From Aphanothece saxicola GSE-SYN-MK-01-06B (GTDB lineage Bacteria > Cyanobacteriota > Cyanobacteriia > PCC-6307 > Cyanobiaceae), in NCBI GenBank assembly GCA_019359745.1, contig JAHHGT010000001.1, forward strand, positions 186,001-250,000: a DNA stretch of 64,000 bases, read 5' to 3'. Of the stretch, positions 43,151-52,421 are shown one piece after another. Made by a program: the position numbers and the translations under genes. A model generated the notes under the pieces. It saw only the letters and a list, made by a program, of their open reading frames with translations. It ran no database searches and was not told the DNA's origin. Position 1 is the first letter of the stretch. The number at the start of each line of letters is the position of its first letter.

Positions 43151-45028
43151 ATGCCGTCATCCCTTTCCCCGTCCTGCCACGGCCCCTCGGTGCACGGGGA
43201 CCAAAGCCATGCTCCTGGCTTTCAGCTGGCCCTGGTGGGGATGCCCAACACCGGCAAGTCGACGCTCTTCAACCGACTCACCGGCGGCCATGCGCAGATC
43301 GCCAACTGGCCTGGCCTGACGGTGGAGCTGCAACGGGGTCCCCTGCCCGACGACGGCCACGGCAGCACCTACGAGCTGGTGGACCTGCCGGGGATCCACG
43401 ACCTCAGCGGCAGCAGTGAGGACGAGGCCGTGGTGCAGCGCTTCCTGCGCGACACCCCACCCGATCTGGTGGTTGTGGTTCTGAATGCCAGCCAGATCAA
43501 CAGCCAGTTGCGGCTGCTGCTGCAGCTGCAGCCGCTGGGTCTGCCGCTGCTGGCGGCACTCAACATGAGCGATGAAGCCGGGCGATTCGGCATCGCGATC
43601 GACCATCAGGGCTTGTCCCAGGCCCTTGGCCTGCCGGTGCTGCCGGTGAGCGCCAAGCGGAACCAGGGAATCGCCGAACTGCTCGACCAGCTGCACCAAT
43701 GGGGGGAAGGGTCGAAAGGTTCCGCGTTGGCCCTCCAAGACTCCCCCCAGCCGCAGGTTCCGGTGCCGGAGGGGTGGCAGCAGGAGCTGGTGACCCGCTT
43801 CGTGACCATGCCGGAAGGGTTGCTCAACCAGCGCACCCGTCTGGTTGATCGTCTGCTGCTTCACCCGCTGCTGGGGTTGGGCACCTTCCTGGTGCTGGTG
43901 CTGGCAGTGTTCCAGCTGCTCTACGCGGTGACGACACCCCTGCAGGATCTGCTGGGAACCGCTCTCGACTGGATCCAGACGAGCTGGTTGGAGCCGGGTC
44001 TGCAGAGCCTGGGCTGTCCGGACGGGCTGCAGAGTTTCCTGGTGGATGGCCTCTGGCTGGGCGTGGGCACGGTGGCCACGTTCCTCCCGCTGATCTTCGT
44101 CTTTTATGTGCTGATCGCCAGCATCGAAGACTCGGGCTATCTGCCGCGGGCCGCCTTTCTGATGGATGGGTTCATGCATTGGCTGGGGCTGGATGGCCGG
44201 GCCTTCGTGCTGCAGGTGATGGGCTTCGGCTGCAACGTTCCCTCGATCCTGGGGACCCGGGTGATCCGGGATCGGGGCCCGCGCCTGCTGGCCATGCTGT
44301 GCATTCCCTTTGCCCTCTGTCAGGCCCGGTTGACCGTGTTCATCTTCATGGCCGGGGTGTTCTTTCCCAGGCCCTGGTGGGCGCCCGGACTGGTGTTGTT
44401 CAGCTTTTACCTGCTCAGTTTTGCGGCCGCCGTGATCACGGGCCTGGTGTTCAAGCGGGCCTACCCCGGTGATGGGGCCTTCGTGCTGGAACTGCCGCCC
44501 TATCGGGCCCCCAGCCTCACCACCATCCTGCGCCGCGGCTGGACGTCGATGCTGAATTTCATGGTCACCACGCGGGTGTTCATCCTCGTGGGTGCGGCAG
44601 CCATCTGGCTGCTCACCAACCTGCCCCCGGGGGCAACAGAGGCCTCCGGCACGTCGTTGGCGGCGGGGATCGGCCAGTTCTTCCAGCCGCTGCTGGGGCC
44701 GATCGGCATGAACCCCGAGCTCACGATTTCCCTCTTCTTCGGCTTCATCGCCAAGGAAATCCTGCTGGGGGCGATGGCGGTGATCTACGGCACCACCGCC
44801 TCCGGCCTCGGTGGTGCGATCCAGACCGCGATCACGCCGCTGCAGTCGCTCAGCTTCATGACCTTCGTGCTTCTCTACACCCCCTGCCTGGGAACCGTGG
44901 CGGCCCAGCTCCAGGAATCCAGGAGTCGCACTTTCGCCTTGCTGTCCCTGGGCTGGTCGTTGTCGCTCGCCTGGGTGATGGCCTTTGTCGTGTTCCAGGG
45001 AGGTGGCTGGATCCTGTCCCTGCGCTGA
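43151..45028 (+). CDS. feoB: Ferrous iron transporter B
   Basis: LALVGMPNTGKSTLFNRLTGGHAQIANWPGLTVEL; DLPGIHDL; MGFGCNVPSILGTRVIRDRGPRLLAMLCIPFALCQARLTVFIFM. Confidence 0.97.
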   Translation: MPSSLSPSCHGPSVHGDQSHAPGFQLALVGMPNTGKSTLFNRLTGGHAQIANWPGLTVELQRGPLPDDGHGSTYELVDLPGIHDLSGSSEDEAVVQRFLRDTPPDLVVVVLNASQINSQLRLLLQLQPLGLPLLAALNMSDEAGRFGIAIDHQGLSQALGLPVLPVSAKRNQGIAELLDQLHQWGEGSKGSALALQDSPQPQVPVPEGWQQELVTRFVTMPEGLLNQRTRLVDRLLLHPLLGLGTFLVLVLAVFQLLYAVTTPLQDLLGTALDWIQTSWLEPGLQSLGCPDGLQSFLVDGLWLGVGTVATFLPLIFVFYVLIASIEDSGYLPRAAFLMDGFMHWLGLDGRAFVLQVMGFGCNVPSILGTRVIRDRGPRLLAMLCIPFALCQARLTVFIFMAGVFFPRPWWAPGLVLFSFYLLSFAAAVITGLVFKRAYPGDGAFVLELPPYRAPSLTTILRRGWTSMLNFMVTTRVFILVGAAAIWLLTNLPPGATEASGTSLAAGIGQFFQPLLGPIGMNPELTISLFFGFIAKEILLGAMAVIYGTTASGLGGAIQTAITPLQSLSFMTFVLLYTPCLGTVAAQLQESRSRTFALLSLGWSLSLAWVMAFVVFQGGGWILSLR

Positions 45029-45038
45029 AGAGAGCGAC

Positions 45039-45290
45039 TCAGCCAGGAGCGACCAGCGTGACCTCCATCTCAGCGGCCTGCTCCTGGCGAAGCATGAAGT
45101 CCATCAGGCCACTGGAAAGGTGCAGCAGGCCGCCGGGTTTCCCCCGGCGCAGCACCTCTATCTCCACCCCCGGCCTGACACCCATCGCCAGCAGGCGCCG
45201 ATGCAATTCCGGATGCAGGGGCAGACAGTTGACCCAGACCCGTGCACCCTCCGGAACCTGACTGAGAGGCATCAAACTCCTGTTTTTCAA
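45039..45290 (-). CDS. feoA: FeoA-family protein
   Basis: MPLSQVPEGARVWVNCLPLHPELHRRLLAMGVRPGVEIEVLRRGKPGGLLHLSSGLMDFMLRQEQAAEMEV. Confidence 0.88.
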   Translation of the reverse strand: MKNRSLMPLSQVPEGARVWVNCLPLHPELHRRLLAMGVRPGVEIEVLRRGKPGGLLHLSSGLMDFMLRQEQAAEMEVTLVAPG

Positions 45291-45299
45291 TCCATCAAT

Positions 45300-46505
45300 C
45301 TAGGACAGATTCACGCGAGCCCCGATCGGAACACTCCCTGTCTGCAGGTCCGCCACCCCTACCCCACACCCTGGGCAGGGCCGCATCGGATAGGTGTTGA
45401 AGGGGAAGCGGGGGGGCTGGAAGGGTTCAATGCCCTGGCGTCGATCGAACCGCACCATCCCGATGGTGCCGTTGGGGGCCACCACCAGGGCTGTGCGCCC
45501 CAGCCGGCGCTGGCTGCGGGCCCAGCTGCCGGTGTTGTAGTAGGTGATGTGGCAGGGCCCACCAGCCTCGTTGATCGGCCCCGGCACACCCAGGGGCGTG
45601 GCTTCGGGGATGTGGGTGTGGCCGTTGATCAGCCCGTCAAAGGCCTGGGGACCCCGCCCCTCCCGCTGCAGGTGCTGGACAATCCCGCGCTTGATCAGCC
45701 GGTCGTGCCCCGTGCGGCTCTTGAGGGCACTCTCGAGCACGAAGGCCAGGGAGAAGCCGCCGGAGGAGTTGAGCCCCCGGCTGATCGGGATCGGCCATTC
45801 CCGATGGCTCGCCAGCAGATCGACGGCGTTCTGCAGGATTCCCTCCGCGTTCCAGCCGGCCGGCAATGGCCCGTGGGCCGGCCGTGTGAATGGGGACAGC
45901 AGGCCATTGATGCCGGCGCTGTAGTGCTCCTGCAGCCGGGCCAGACCCTCGGCCGCACCCGTGTGGAAGCGGATCAGCCGGTCGTACTCATCGCCGTGGC
46001 GCACCAGCAACCTCTGGCCGGCGGGTGTGCTGTACACGTCCTCACGGCGGATGGCGAAGCCGGGCCGCTCCAGGCCGGCATGGCGGCGCAGATAGGCGTC
46101 GTGGTTGCCAGGGATGTAGGTGATCGTCACCCCGTCCCTGTGCAGGGCCTGGAACCGTTCGAGCACCCGCCGGTGGGAGGCCCGCAGCAGCTGGGCCTTG
46201 AGCAGGGTCTCGCTGGTGAGGGGATCGTCCTCCTCCCGGGCCAGGAGGGAATCGATCAGGTTGGTGAGAAAGTCGGCATCGACGTTGGCGTTGAAGCGAA
46301 TCGCCTGCAGATCGATGATGTCGCCGACGAGAAACAGCTGCCGGGGCCGGATGCACTCCAGGAACGCCGCCAGGTGGCTGGCTTCGCACTGATTGGAGCC
46401 CAGATGCAGATCCGAGATGAACAGGGCGTCGCAACGGAGCACAACCTTCCGGCAGGTGGATCGGCGCCCGGAGGCAGGGCGCACGCTGGCTTTTGGCTCC
46501 GCCAT
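45300..46505 (-). CDS. Metallophosphoesterase (LpxH/UDP-diacylglucosamine-diphosphatase-like)
   Basis: DALFISDLHLGSNQCEASHLAAFL; FLVGDIIDLQAI; YIPGNHDAYLRRHAG; LINGHTHIPEA. Confidence 0.9.
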   Translation of the reverse strand: MAEPKASVRPASGRRSTCRKVVLRCDALFISDLHLGSNQCEASHLAAFLECIRPRQLFLVGDIIDLQAIRFNANVDADFLTNLIDSLLAREEDDPLTSETLLKAQLLRASHRRVLERFQALHRDGVTITYIPGNHDAYLRRHAGLERPGFAIRREDVYSTPAGQRLLVRHGDEYDRLIRFHTGAAEGLARLQEHYSAGINGLLSPFTRPAHGPLPAGWNAEGILQNAVDLLASHREWPIPISRGLNSSGGFSLAFVLESALKSRTGHDRLIKRGIVQHLQREGRGPQAFDGLINGHTHIPEATPLGVPGPINEAGGPCHITYYNTGSWARSQRRLGRTALVVAPNGTIGMVRFDRRQGIEPFQPPRFPFNTYPMRPCPGCGVGVADLQTGSVPIGARVNLS

Positions 46506-46659
46506 GGTGACACGATCCAGGCGTGGATCACGGCGGAGTCAGCATCAGAAAAGCCGCTCGAATCCCATGGTCTGGGCAACGTTGCGGTGACGGCCGTCCC
46601 CTGGCCCATGTCCGTGATGTGCCGCACCTGCTCAGGTGAGCGGCAACACCGCCCCATGC

Positions 46660-47676
46660 TCAGCCGGCCTGTTGCCAGAGCCGCAGCAGCTCCTCCCGTT
46701 CCTGGGGCGAGGGGGGCGGCAGGCGCTTCACGCCACTGGCGGCCGGGCTGCCGCCGCCGCCGTCGGCGCCGCGGAACCCCAGGCGCCTGAGCACAGCCTG
46801 ACCGTCCTGGGAGAGCAGGAACGCCACGAAACGCTCGCCGTCCTGGGTGCCGCCGGCCGCCTCCCCCCGCAGCACGGCCGCCGCCAGCACCGTTTCGATG
46901 GTGGGATCCGGAACCAGAAGCACATAGCCCCCTGGCCGCTGGCGGCCGGCCTCCTGCTGCCGCGTCAGGGCCGAGGCCTCGTACACCAGCGCCAGGTCCC
47001 CCTCGTTGGGACCGCCGCTGATGAATTCCTGCAGCAGGATGTCGGTGGAGCGGGCCGGCCGGTAGACGGCGCGGCGCAGGCCGGCGGCGCAGTCGCTTCC
47101 CTGCTGGCCCCGGCACCACAGCGCCAGGGTCAGCTGGCCGGAGTTGGAACGCATCGGATCGGAGCTGCGCAGATCGACGCTGCCCCAGCTCGCCGGAGCT
47201 CCCAGCGCCCCCCATTGGCCCGCCGCCGTGGCGCGCCTCAGCTGGGGCCAGGAGAAGCGGCCGTCCGGGAACAGTCGCTGGGCCCGCTCCGGCCAGGCCA
47301 CGGCCACCAGCAGGGTGCGGGCCACAGGGACTGGGGCTTGCAGGAACGGGGTGGGCATCCCCTGGGTCTGGAGCTCGCCGGCCAGCTGGTTGAGCAGGTC
47401 CCGGTTGGCCGGGATCAGCACCCGCGGGCGCTCCGGCCCCTCCTCCCGGGCACGGTTGACCATGTCCTGGGAGCCCTGCACCCTCCAGGTCAGGTCGATG
47501 CCGGCGTGGCGGCGCTCGAACAGGGGTTCGATAGCGACCATGGCGCCGGCCAGCTCCGATCCCACCGCCACCAGCAGCGGCCGCCGCAGCCCGGGCAGGG
47601 GCGCCGTGGCCAGGGCCAGGGAGGCACCGGCAATCAACAGGGACAGCAGGCGCCTGGGGCTCAGGGTCGCTTCCAA
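46660..47676 (-). CDS. Periplasmic binding-protein-like (substrate-binding domain) protein; start uncertain
   Basis: SPRRLLSLLIAGASLALATAPLPGLRRPLLVAVGSELAGAMVAIEPLFERRHAGIDLTWRVQGSQDMVNRA; SNSGQLTLALWCRGQ. ORF remains open to 48090; a divergent ATG at 47790 overlaps the vWA gene start. Confidence 0.75.
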   Translation of the reverse strand: MEATLSPRRLLSLLIAGASLALATAPLPGLRRPLLVAVGSELAGAMVAIEPLFERRHAGIDLTWRVQGSQDMVNRAREEGPERPRVLIPANRDLLNQLAGELQTQGMPTPFLQAPVPVARTLLVAVAWPERAQRLFPDGRFSWPQLRRATAAGQWGALGAPASWGSVDLRSSDPMRSNSGQLTLALWCRGQQGSDCAAGLRRAVYRPARSTDILLQEFISGGPNEGDLALVYEASALTRQQEAGRQRPGGYVLLVPDPTIETVLAAAVLRGEAAGGTQDGERFVAFLLSQDGQAVLRRLGFRGADGGGGSPAASGVKRLPPPSPQEREELLRLWQQAG

Positions 47677-47788
47677 GGGGGGCGGTCCGGGTGCCGGGCA
47701 GTCTGAAGGCGGCGGCGGCAGCCGCCATTGGCGCGCTGAAACCACCGGACCTTGCCAGCAGAATGACGGCACCTTTCCGTCCCGCTCC

Positions 47789-49474
47789 ATGGCACGGGCC
47801 CTGCGGTCGGCCGCCCTCACCACCGCACTCCTCGGCCTGCCGATCAGCGGCTGCAACCTTGGGGCCCCGCCGCCCTTGGAGCTGGAGATGCTGGTGGGCA
47901 GTGCCCTGAAGGGCTTCTGCCAGGAGGCCGCCAAGGCCATCGCCCAGTCACCGCCACGGCTGGCTGATCGCACCCCGGTGCTGCTGCGCTGCCGGGCCGC
48001 CGGCAGTGGCGATGTGGTCAGTGAGATGGAGACCCATGCCCGAGGGGTGCTCCAGGGCGGCCAGGCGGCCGAGGATCCCCGCATTCCCACCCTGGTGTCG
48101 GTGGACGGCGAGATCTATCTCGATCTGCTGCGGCACCGCCTGCAGCGCCTGGCGCCCACCCGTGAGCTGATTCCGCCGCCGGCCGATGCGCCGGCCCTGG
48201 CCTCCAGTCCGATGGTGTTCATGACCACCCCGGCCCTGGCGAAGGGCCTCGACCGTGCCGATCCCTTCACCGCCCTGGCCCGCAGCAGCGACCACCGTCA
48301 GCTGGATCCGTCCGCACCCTCCCAGCCGATCCGGTACGTCCACACCGCCCCGACCCGCTCCAATTCGGGTCTGCAGACCCTGGTGGCCATGGTGGCCGAG
48401 GTGGCCGGCAAGCGACCCGAAGCGCTGACCCTGGCGGATGTGCAGGCCCACGGCACGAAGGTGGCGGCGATCGAGAGCCATGTGACCCGCTACGGCAGCT
48501 CCACCGACGAACTCGCCCGGGCGATGCAACGCAACGGCCCCTTCTGGGCTTCGGTGGGTTCGGTGTATGAGTCGTCGGTGGTGGCGGTCAACGCCTCCCG
48601 CCAGGCCGACCAGGAGCCCCTGAAGGCGGTGTACCCGAGGGCCACCTACGCCAGCACGATGCGGGCGATCCTCCCGGAGGCCCCCTGGGTGTCCCCAAAG
48701 GAGAAGCAGGCGGCCCTGCTGATCATCGAGCGCCTCCAGCGGGAGGATGTGCAGCGCCTGGCGGCCGATCAGGGGCTACGGCCGGCCAACCCGGCGGTGC
48801 CCCCCAGCCGGGTCACGGCGGCCTACGGCGCCGATCCCCGGGCCGTCTACGACTCCCTGCGGGCGCCGAAGCCGGAGGTGGTGGAGGCGATCATCACCCT
48901 GTGGCGCAACCAGGCCAAGAAGCCCTCCCGGGTGGCCCTGGTGGTGGACAGCTCCGGTTCGATGAAGGGGGAGAAGCTGCCGGCGGCCCAGCGCTCCCTG
49001 CAGGCCTACCTGGCCCAGATCGGTCCACGGGACACCGTGGGTCTGTTCGATTTCGACAACCGGCTTCGGCCTCCGGTCGTGGTGACCGGGGCTGGCACGG
49101 GTCGTGAACCCGCAGGCCGTTTCATTGCGTCGTTGGAGGCGGAGGGCGGCACAGTCCTCTATGACGCCATCCAGCAGGGTCGCGACTGGCTGCGCCTCAC
49201 CCGACGCCCCGGCGAGATCCTGGCGGTGGTGGTGCTCACCGATGGCCAGGACAACGGCTCGCGGCTTTCCCTCGAGGGGCTGGGAAGCGAACTGCAACGC
49301 AGTGGCTTCGCCAGTGATGAGCGCATCGGCGTGTTCACGATGGGCTACGGCAACCAGGGCGATTTCGATGCCCCTGTGTTGCGCCGCATCGCCGAGAGCA
49401 ACGGCGGCGATTTCACCACCGGCACGGCCGACAGCATCCGGCGTCGCATGGAAGATCTGCAGATGGCGTTCTGA
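47789..49474 (+). CDS. Lipoprotein-like substrate-binding domain fused to vWA domain
   Basis: LLGLPISGCNLG; YVHTAPTRSNSGLQTLVAMVAEV; SRVALVVDSSGSMKGEKLPAAQRSLQAYLAQI; VVVLTDGQDNGS. Confidence 0.9.
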   Translation: MARALRSAALTTALLGLPISGCNLGAPPPLELEMLVGSALKGFCQEAAKAIAQSPPRLADRTPVLLRCRAAGSGDVVSEMETHARGVLQGGQAAEDPRIPTLVSVDGEIYLDLLRHRLQRLAPTRELIPPPADAPALASSPMVFMTTPALAKGLDRADPFTALARSSDHRQLDPSAPSQPIRYVHTAPTRSNSGLQTLVAMVAEVAGKRPEALTLADVQAHGTKVAAIESHVTRYGSSTDELARAMQRNGPFWASVGSVYESSVVAVNASRQADQEPLKAVYPRATYASTMRAILPEAPWVSPKEKQAALLIIERLQREDVQRLAADQGLRPANPAVPPSRVTAAYGADPRAVYDSLRAPKPEVVEAIITLWRNQAKKPSRVALVVDSSGSMKGEKLPAAQRSLQAYLAQIGPRDTVGLFDFDNRLRPPVVVTGAGTGREPAGRFIASLEAEGGTVLYDAIQQGRDWLRLTRRPGEILAVVVLTDGQDNGSRLSLEGLGSELQRSGFASDERIGVFTMGYGNQGDFDAPVLRRIAESNGGDFTTGTADSIRRRMEDLQMAF

Positions 49475-50235
49475 TGGCGGCGCCGGGCTGGACCAACCCC
49501 CTTGACCACCCCCTGGCGGTCGCCGCCGGCGGGGTCGCCCTGGTGGTGCTGGTGCGTGGCGCCGGGGTGGCCCTTCCCCTGGCGTTGCTGCCGGCCGTCG
49601 GCCTCAGCGTGGCCAGCGCGGCACTGCTGGGCCGGGGGGGAGCGGCCGGGCGCCGCAGCCGCAGCCAGCGCCTCCACGCCCAGCGGCTTGATGCGGGCCT
49701 CGAAGAGGCTCTGGACCGGGCCAGCGGCCTGGCGGTGGCGGCGCTGGCCCTGCGGGAGGAGGCCGTGGCCCGTTTCACGGACCCGGGCCACCTGGAGGCC
49801 CTGGGCAGTGTCCAGCTCTGCTGCGAGCGGCTGCAGCAACTGCCGCAACGCTTGCAGGAACGGCGTCCCCTGCTGGAGTCGGGCGGGGGGCGGCGCCTCG
49901 ATCCCGACGACCTGGCCCGCCGCCTGGCCCGGGAGGAGAAGTCCCTGCAGCGGGAGGCGGAGGGCCCCCTGCGCCAGGAACGGCGGCGGTTGGTGGACCA
50001 GCTGCGCCGCAACCTGCATGCGGCGCGCCAGGGGATGGATGAGCGGGAGGCCCGGCTGCTGGCCCTGGCCACCCGGCTGGAGGCCATCGATGGCGGCCTG
50101 CAGCAGCTGCGGCGCCAGATCGATCACCAGTGGCCCAGCACCGAGGCCAGCGACGCCGCCATGGCGACGGCGATCGAGCCGCTCGATGAGGCGATCGATC
50201 AGATCGAGCGCTCCCTCGACGCCGGCACAGCCTGA
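49474..50235 (+). CDS. Membrane-anchored coiled-coil hypothetical protein
   Basis: N-terminal hydrophobic helices (LAVAAGGVALVVLVRGAGVALPLALLPAVGLSVASAALL) then long charged helical region; starts at the vWA stop. Confidence 0.7.
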   Translation: MAAPGWTNPLDHPLAVAAGGVALVVLVRGAGVALPLALLPAVGLSVASAALLGRGGAAGRRSRSQRLHAQRLDAGLEEALDRASGLAVAALALREEAVARFTDPGHLEALGSVQLCCERLQQLPQRLQERRPLLESGGGRRLDPDDLARRLAREEKSLQREAEGPLRQERRRLVDQLRRNLHAARQGMDEREARLLALATRLEAIDGGLQQLRRQIDHQWPSTEASDAAMATAIEPLDEAIDQIERSLDAGTA

Positions 50236-52421
50236 TCGGGCAGCAGTGGCCCGCCGGCGAGCCGGCGGATCGCCACCACCCCGGGGCGGGGGGCCCGGCC
50301 GGGAACGCCGGAGGGCCAGTTGGAGCCCTGGGGCACCCAGCGCAGCTGCTCGAAGGCGCGGCCGGAGCGATCCACCAGCCGGTGGGCCTGGGCCTCACGG
50401 GCCTCCGGGGAGGGGCGGGTGCCGTGGTCCTCGCCCGGGTGCTGCACGGCCAGGAACAGGGTGGATTCACCGGCATCGAAGCAGGGGCCGGTGAGCTCGC
50501 ATTCCATCGGCCCGGTGGCGAAGCAGAAGGCCTCACCGGCGGCCGGACCGCGGGACGGCAGCACCCAGCAGCTGTTGTTGCCGAACAGATCGAGATCCGC
50601 CGACTTCGTCGATCGGTCGGTCACCATCCAGATGGTCCCCAGCCGGTCGATGGCGAGGTTGTCGGGATTGGCGAAGCCCAGGCCCCCATGCCACGGGGCG
50701 CCGCCGGTGGCCACCATCCGCCAGCGGAAGGCCCCGGCCTTCTCCGCCCCGTCGTCGGCCAGGGCCATGATCCAGCCGTAGGGCCAGGTGGCCTGCCCTT
50801 TGGGCCCGCGGAAGATGGCCGGGTCGGCCCGGCCGTCGTCGCTGCCGCCACCGGCGGTGAAGGCGATGAGCAGGTCGCCGCTGAGCGGATCGATCACCGT
50901 GTCCTCGGGCCGGGCCGCGGGGGTGGCCCCGATCGCGCAGGCGGCCAGGTGGGCATCGATCAGGATCGCCCCCATCCGTTCCTCCCCGGTGCCGGGGTAG
51001 AGGTCGGCGAGCGTCCCGTACCGGCGCCGGTAGGCCGCCACGGCCGCGTCGCTGGCGAGGGCTTCGGCCCCGGGCCTGCGGCGGTCGCTGTGGGGCAGCA
51101 GCACGGCCTGCTCCACCCCGAAGCGGGCGAAATGGCCCGGGCCCAGCGGAGCCACCGGGGTGCTGGGCTCCAGGGGCAGCCAGCGCCCCCGGCCCTCGCC
51201 GCCCTTGGAGCTGGGCGGATCGAAGCGGGCCACTTCGAGCCGGCCGGCGCTGAACAGCTCGGAGTTGGTCGGGTCGGCCGGATCGCGGATCCGCCCATCG
51301 CTGACGAAGCGGTAGAGGTGGCCGCCGTGGCGGTCGCAGCCGGAATAAACGATCAGGGGCTGGCCGGCGACGGCCTTCACGGCCACCGCCTCGTGGCGGA
51401 AGCGGCCCAGCCAGCTGTGCTTCACGGCGGCGCGCTCGGGCCGGCGCGGGTCGATCTCGACCATCCAGCCGTACTTGTTGCCCGCCAGGCCGAAGGGGTT
51501 GCCGAGGCCGTCGAGGCGCTGGCCGTCGTAGGCGAAGGGACGGGCGGCGGGAGCGACGGAGGAGCCGTCGGCATGGACGGCCTCGGCCACCTGGCTCTGC
51601 ATGTTCTCCTCGGCGCTGAGCACCGTGCCCCAGGGGGTCTCGCCGCCGGCGCAGTTGGCGAAGCTGCCGATGATCGCCTCACCCAGTCCGTCGTCGTAGC
51701 CGAGCCGCTCCCGCCGGCGGAAGACGGCCGCCGCCGGGCCCGAGGTCCGCAGTCGCCGGGCGGGGTCGCGCCAGCCGCTCAGGCCGGTGATGCGCCGATC
51801 AAACGCTCCAGGCCGGCGCCGCCAGGGGCCACCCGGCGGCCGCTCCAGTTCGATCACGCCGACGCCCAGATCGGCCATCGCCGCCGCCGCCAGCTGGCGC
51901 ACGCTCTCCAGCAGCGGATCGCCCGCCGGCAGGCTGGCGGCATCCACCCGGCCGCCCCTGGCTGAAAGGGCTTCGATCACGGCCTCGAACGGCAGCGCGC
52001 CGCCCACCGCTTCGTCGTAGCCCTGCCGCCAGGCCCTGGCGCTGATGTATTCGAAGTTCACCGTCAGCAGGGCCCGGTCCGGCGCCAGGGTCAGGAAGGA
52101 GAGGTGGTCGTTGTTGAAGCCGAAACGGCCGTCGGCCACTGGATCCCCCCAGACCGCCACCAGATCGGCCCGGAAGCCGTCCGGGAGCACCAGCCGGTCC
52201 TCCAGCTCGATGCGGGCGTAGGTGCGGCGCTGGCTGTCGGCATCGAGTCCGTCGCTGGGCACCGGCAAGGGGGTGGGCACCACCGGGAAAGGGCTGTCTC
52301 CCTTTCGCGGAGCCGCTGACAGCCCCGTCGCCGCCGAACCCGCAGCCGCCGAGGGCAGAGTCGCGTTGGCGAAGGAGCAGGCGCCGATGCCGAGCAGGGA
52401 GAGCAGATCGCGGCGGTTCAT
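50199..52421 (-). CDS. phoX: PhoX-family (DUF839) alkaline phosphatase with Tat signal
   Basis: MNRRDLLSLLGIGACSFANATLP; ADSQRRTYARIELEDRLVLPDGFRADLVAVWGDPV; GGETPWGTVLSAEENMQS. Confidence 0.9.
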   Translation of the reverse strand: MNRRDLLSLLGIGACSFANATLPSAAAGSAATGLSAAPRKGDSPFPVVPTPLPVPSDGLDADSQRRTYARIELEDRLVLPDGFRADLVAVWGDPVADGRFGFNNDHLSFLTLAPDRALLTVNFEYISARAWRQGYDEAVGGALPFEAVIEALSARGGRVDAASLPAGDPLLESVRQLAAAAMADLGVGVIELERPPGGPWRRRPGAFDRRITGLSGWRDPARRLRTSGPAAAVFRRRERLGYDDGLGEAIIGSFANCAGGETPWGTVLSAEENMQSQVAEAVHADGSSVAPAARPFAYDGQRLDGLGNPFGLAGNKYGWMVEIDPRRPERAAVKHSWLGRFRHEAVAVKAVAGQPLIVYSGCDRHGGHLYRFVSDGRIRDPADPTNSELFSAGRLEVARFDPPSSKGGEGRGRWLPLEPSTPVAPLGPGHFARFGVEQAVLLPHSDRRRPGAEALASDAAVAAYRRRYGTLADLYPGTGEERMGAILIDAHLAACAIGATPAARPEDTVIDPLSGDLLIAFTAGGGSDDGRADPAIFRGPKGQATWPYGWIMALADDGAEKAGAFRWRMVATGGAPWHGGLGFANPDNLAIDRLGTIWMVTDRSTKSADLDLFGNNSCWVLPSRGPAAGEAFCFATGPMECELTGPCFDAGESTLFLAVQHPGEDHGTRPSPEAREAQAHRLVDRSGRAFEQLRWVPQGSNWPSGVPGRAPRPGVVAIRRLAGGPLLPDQAVPASRERSI

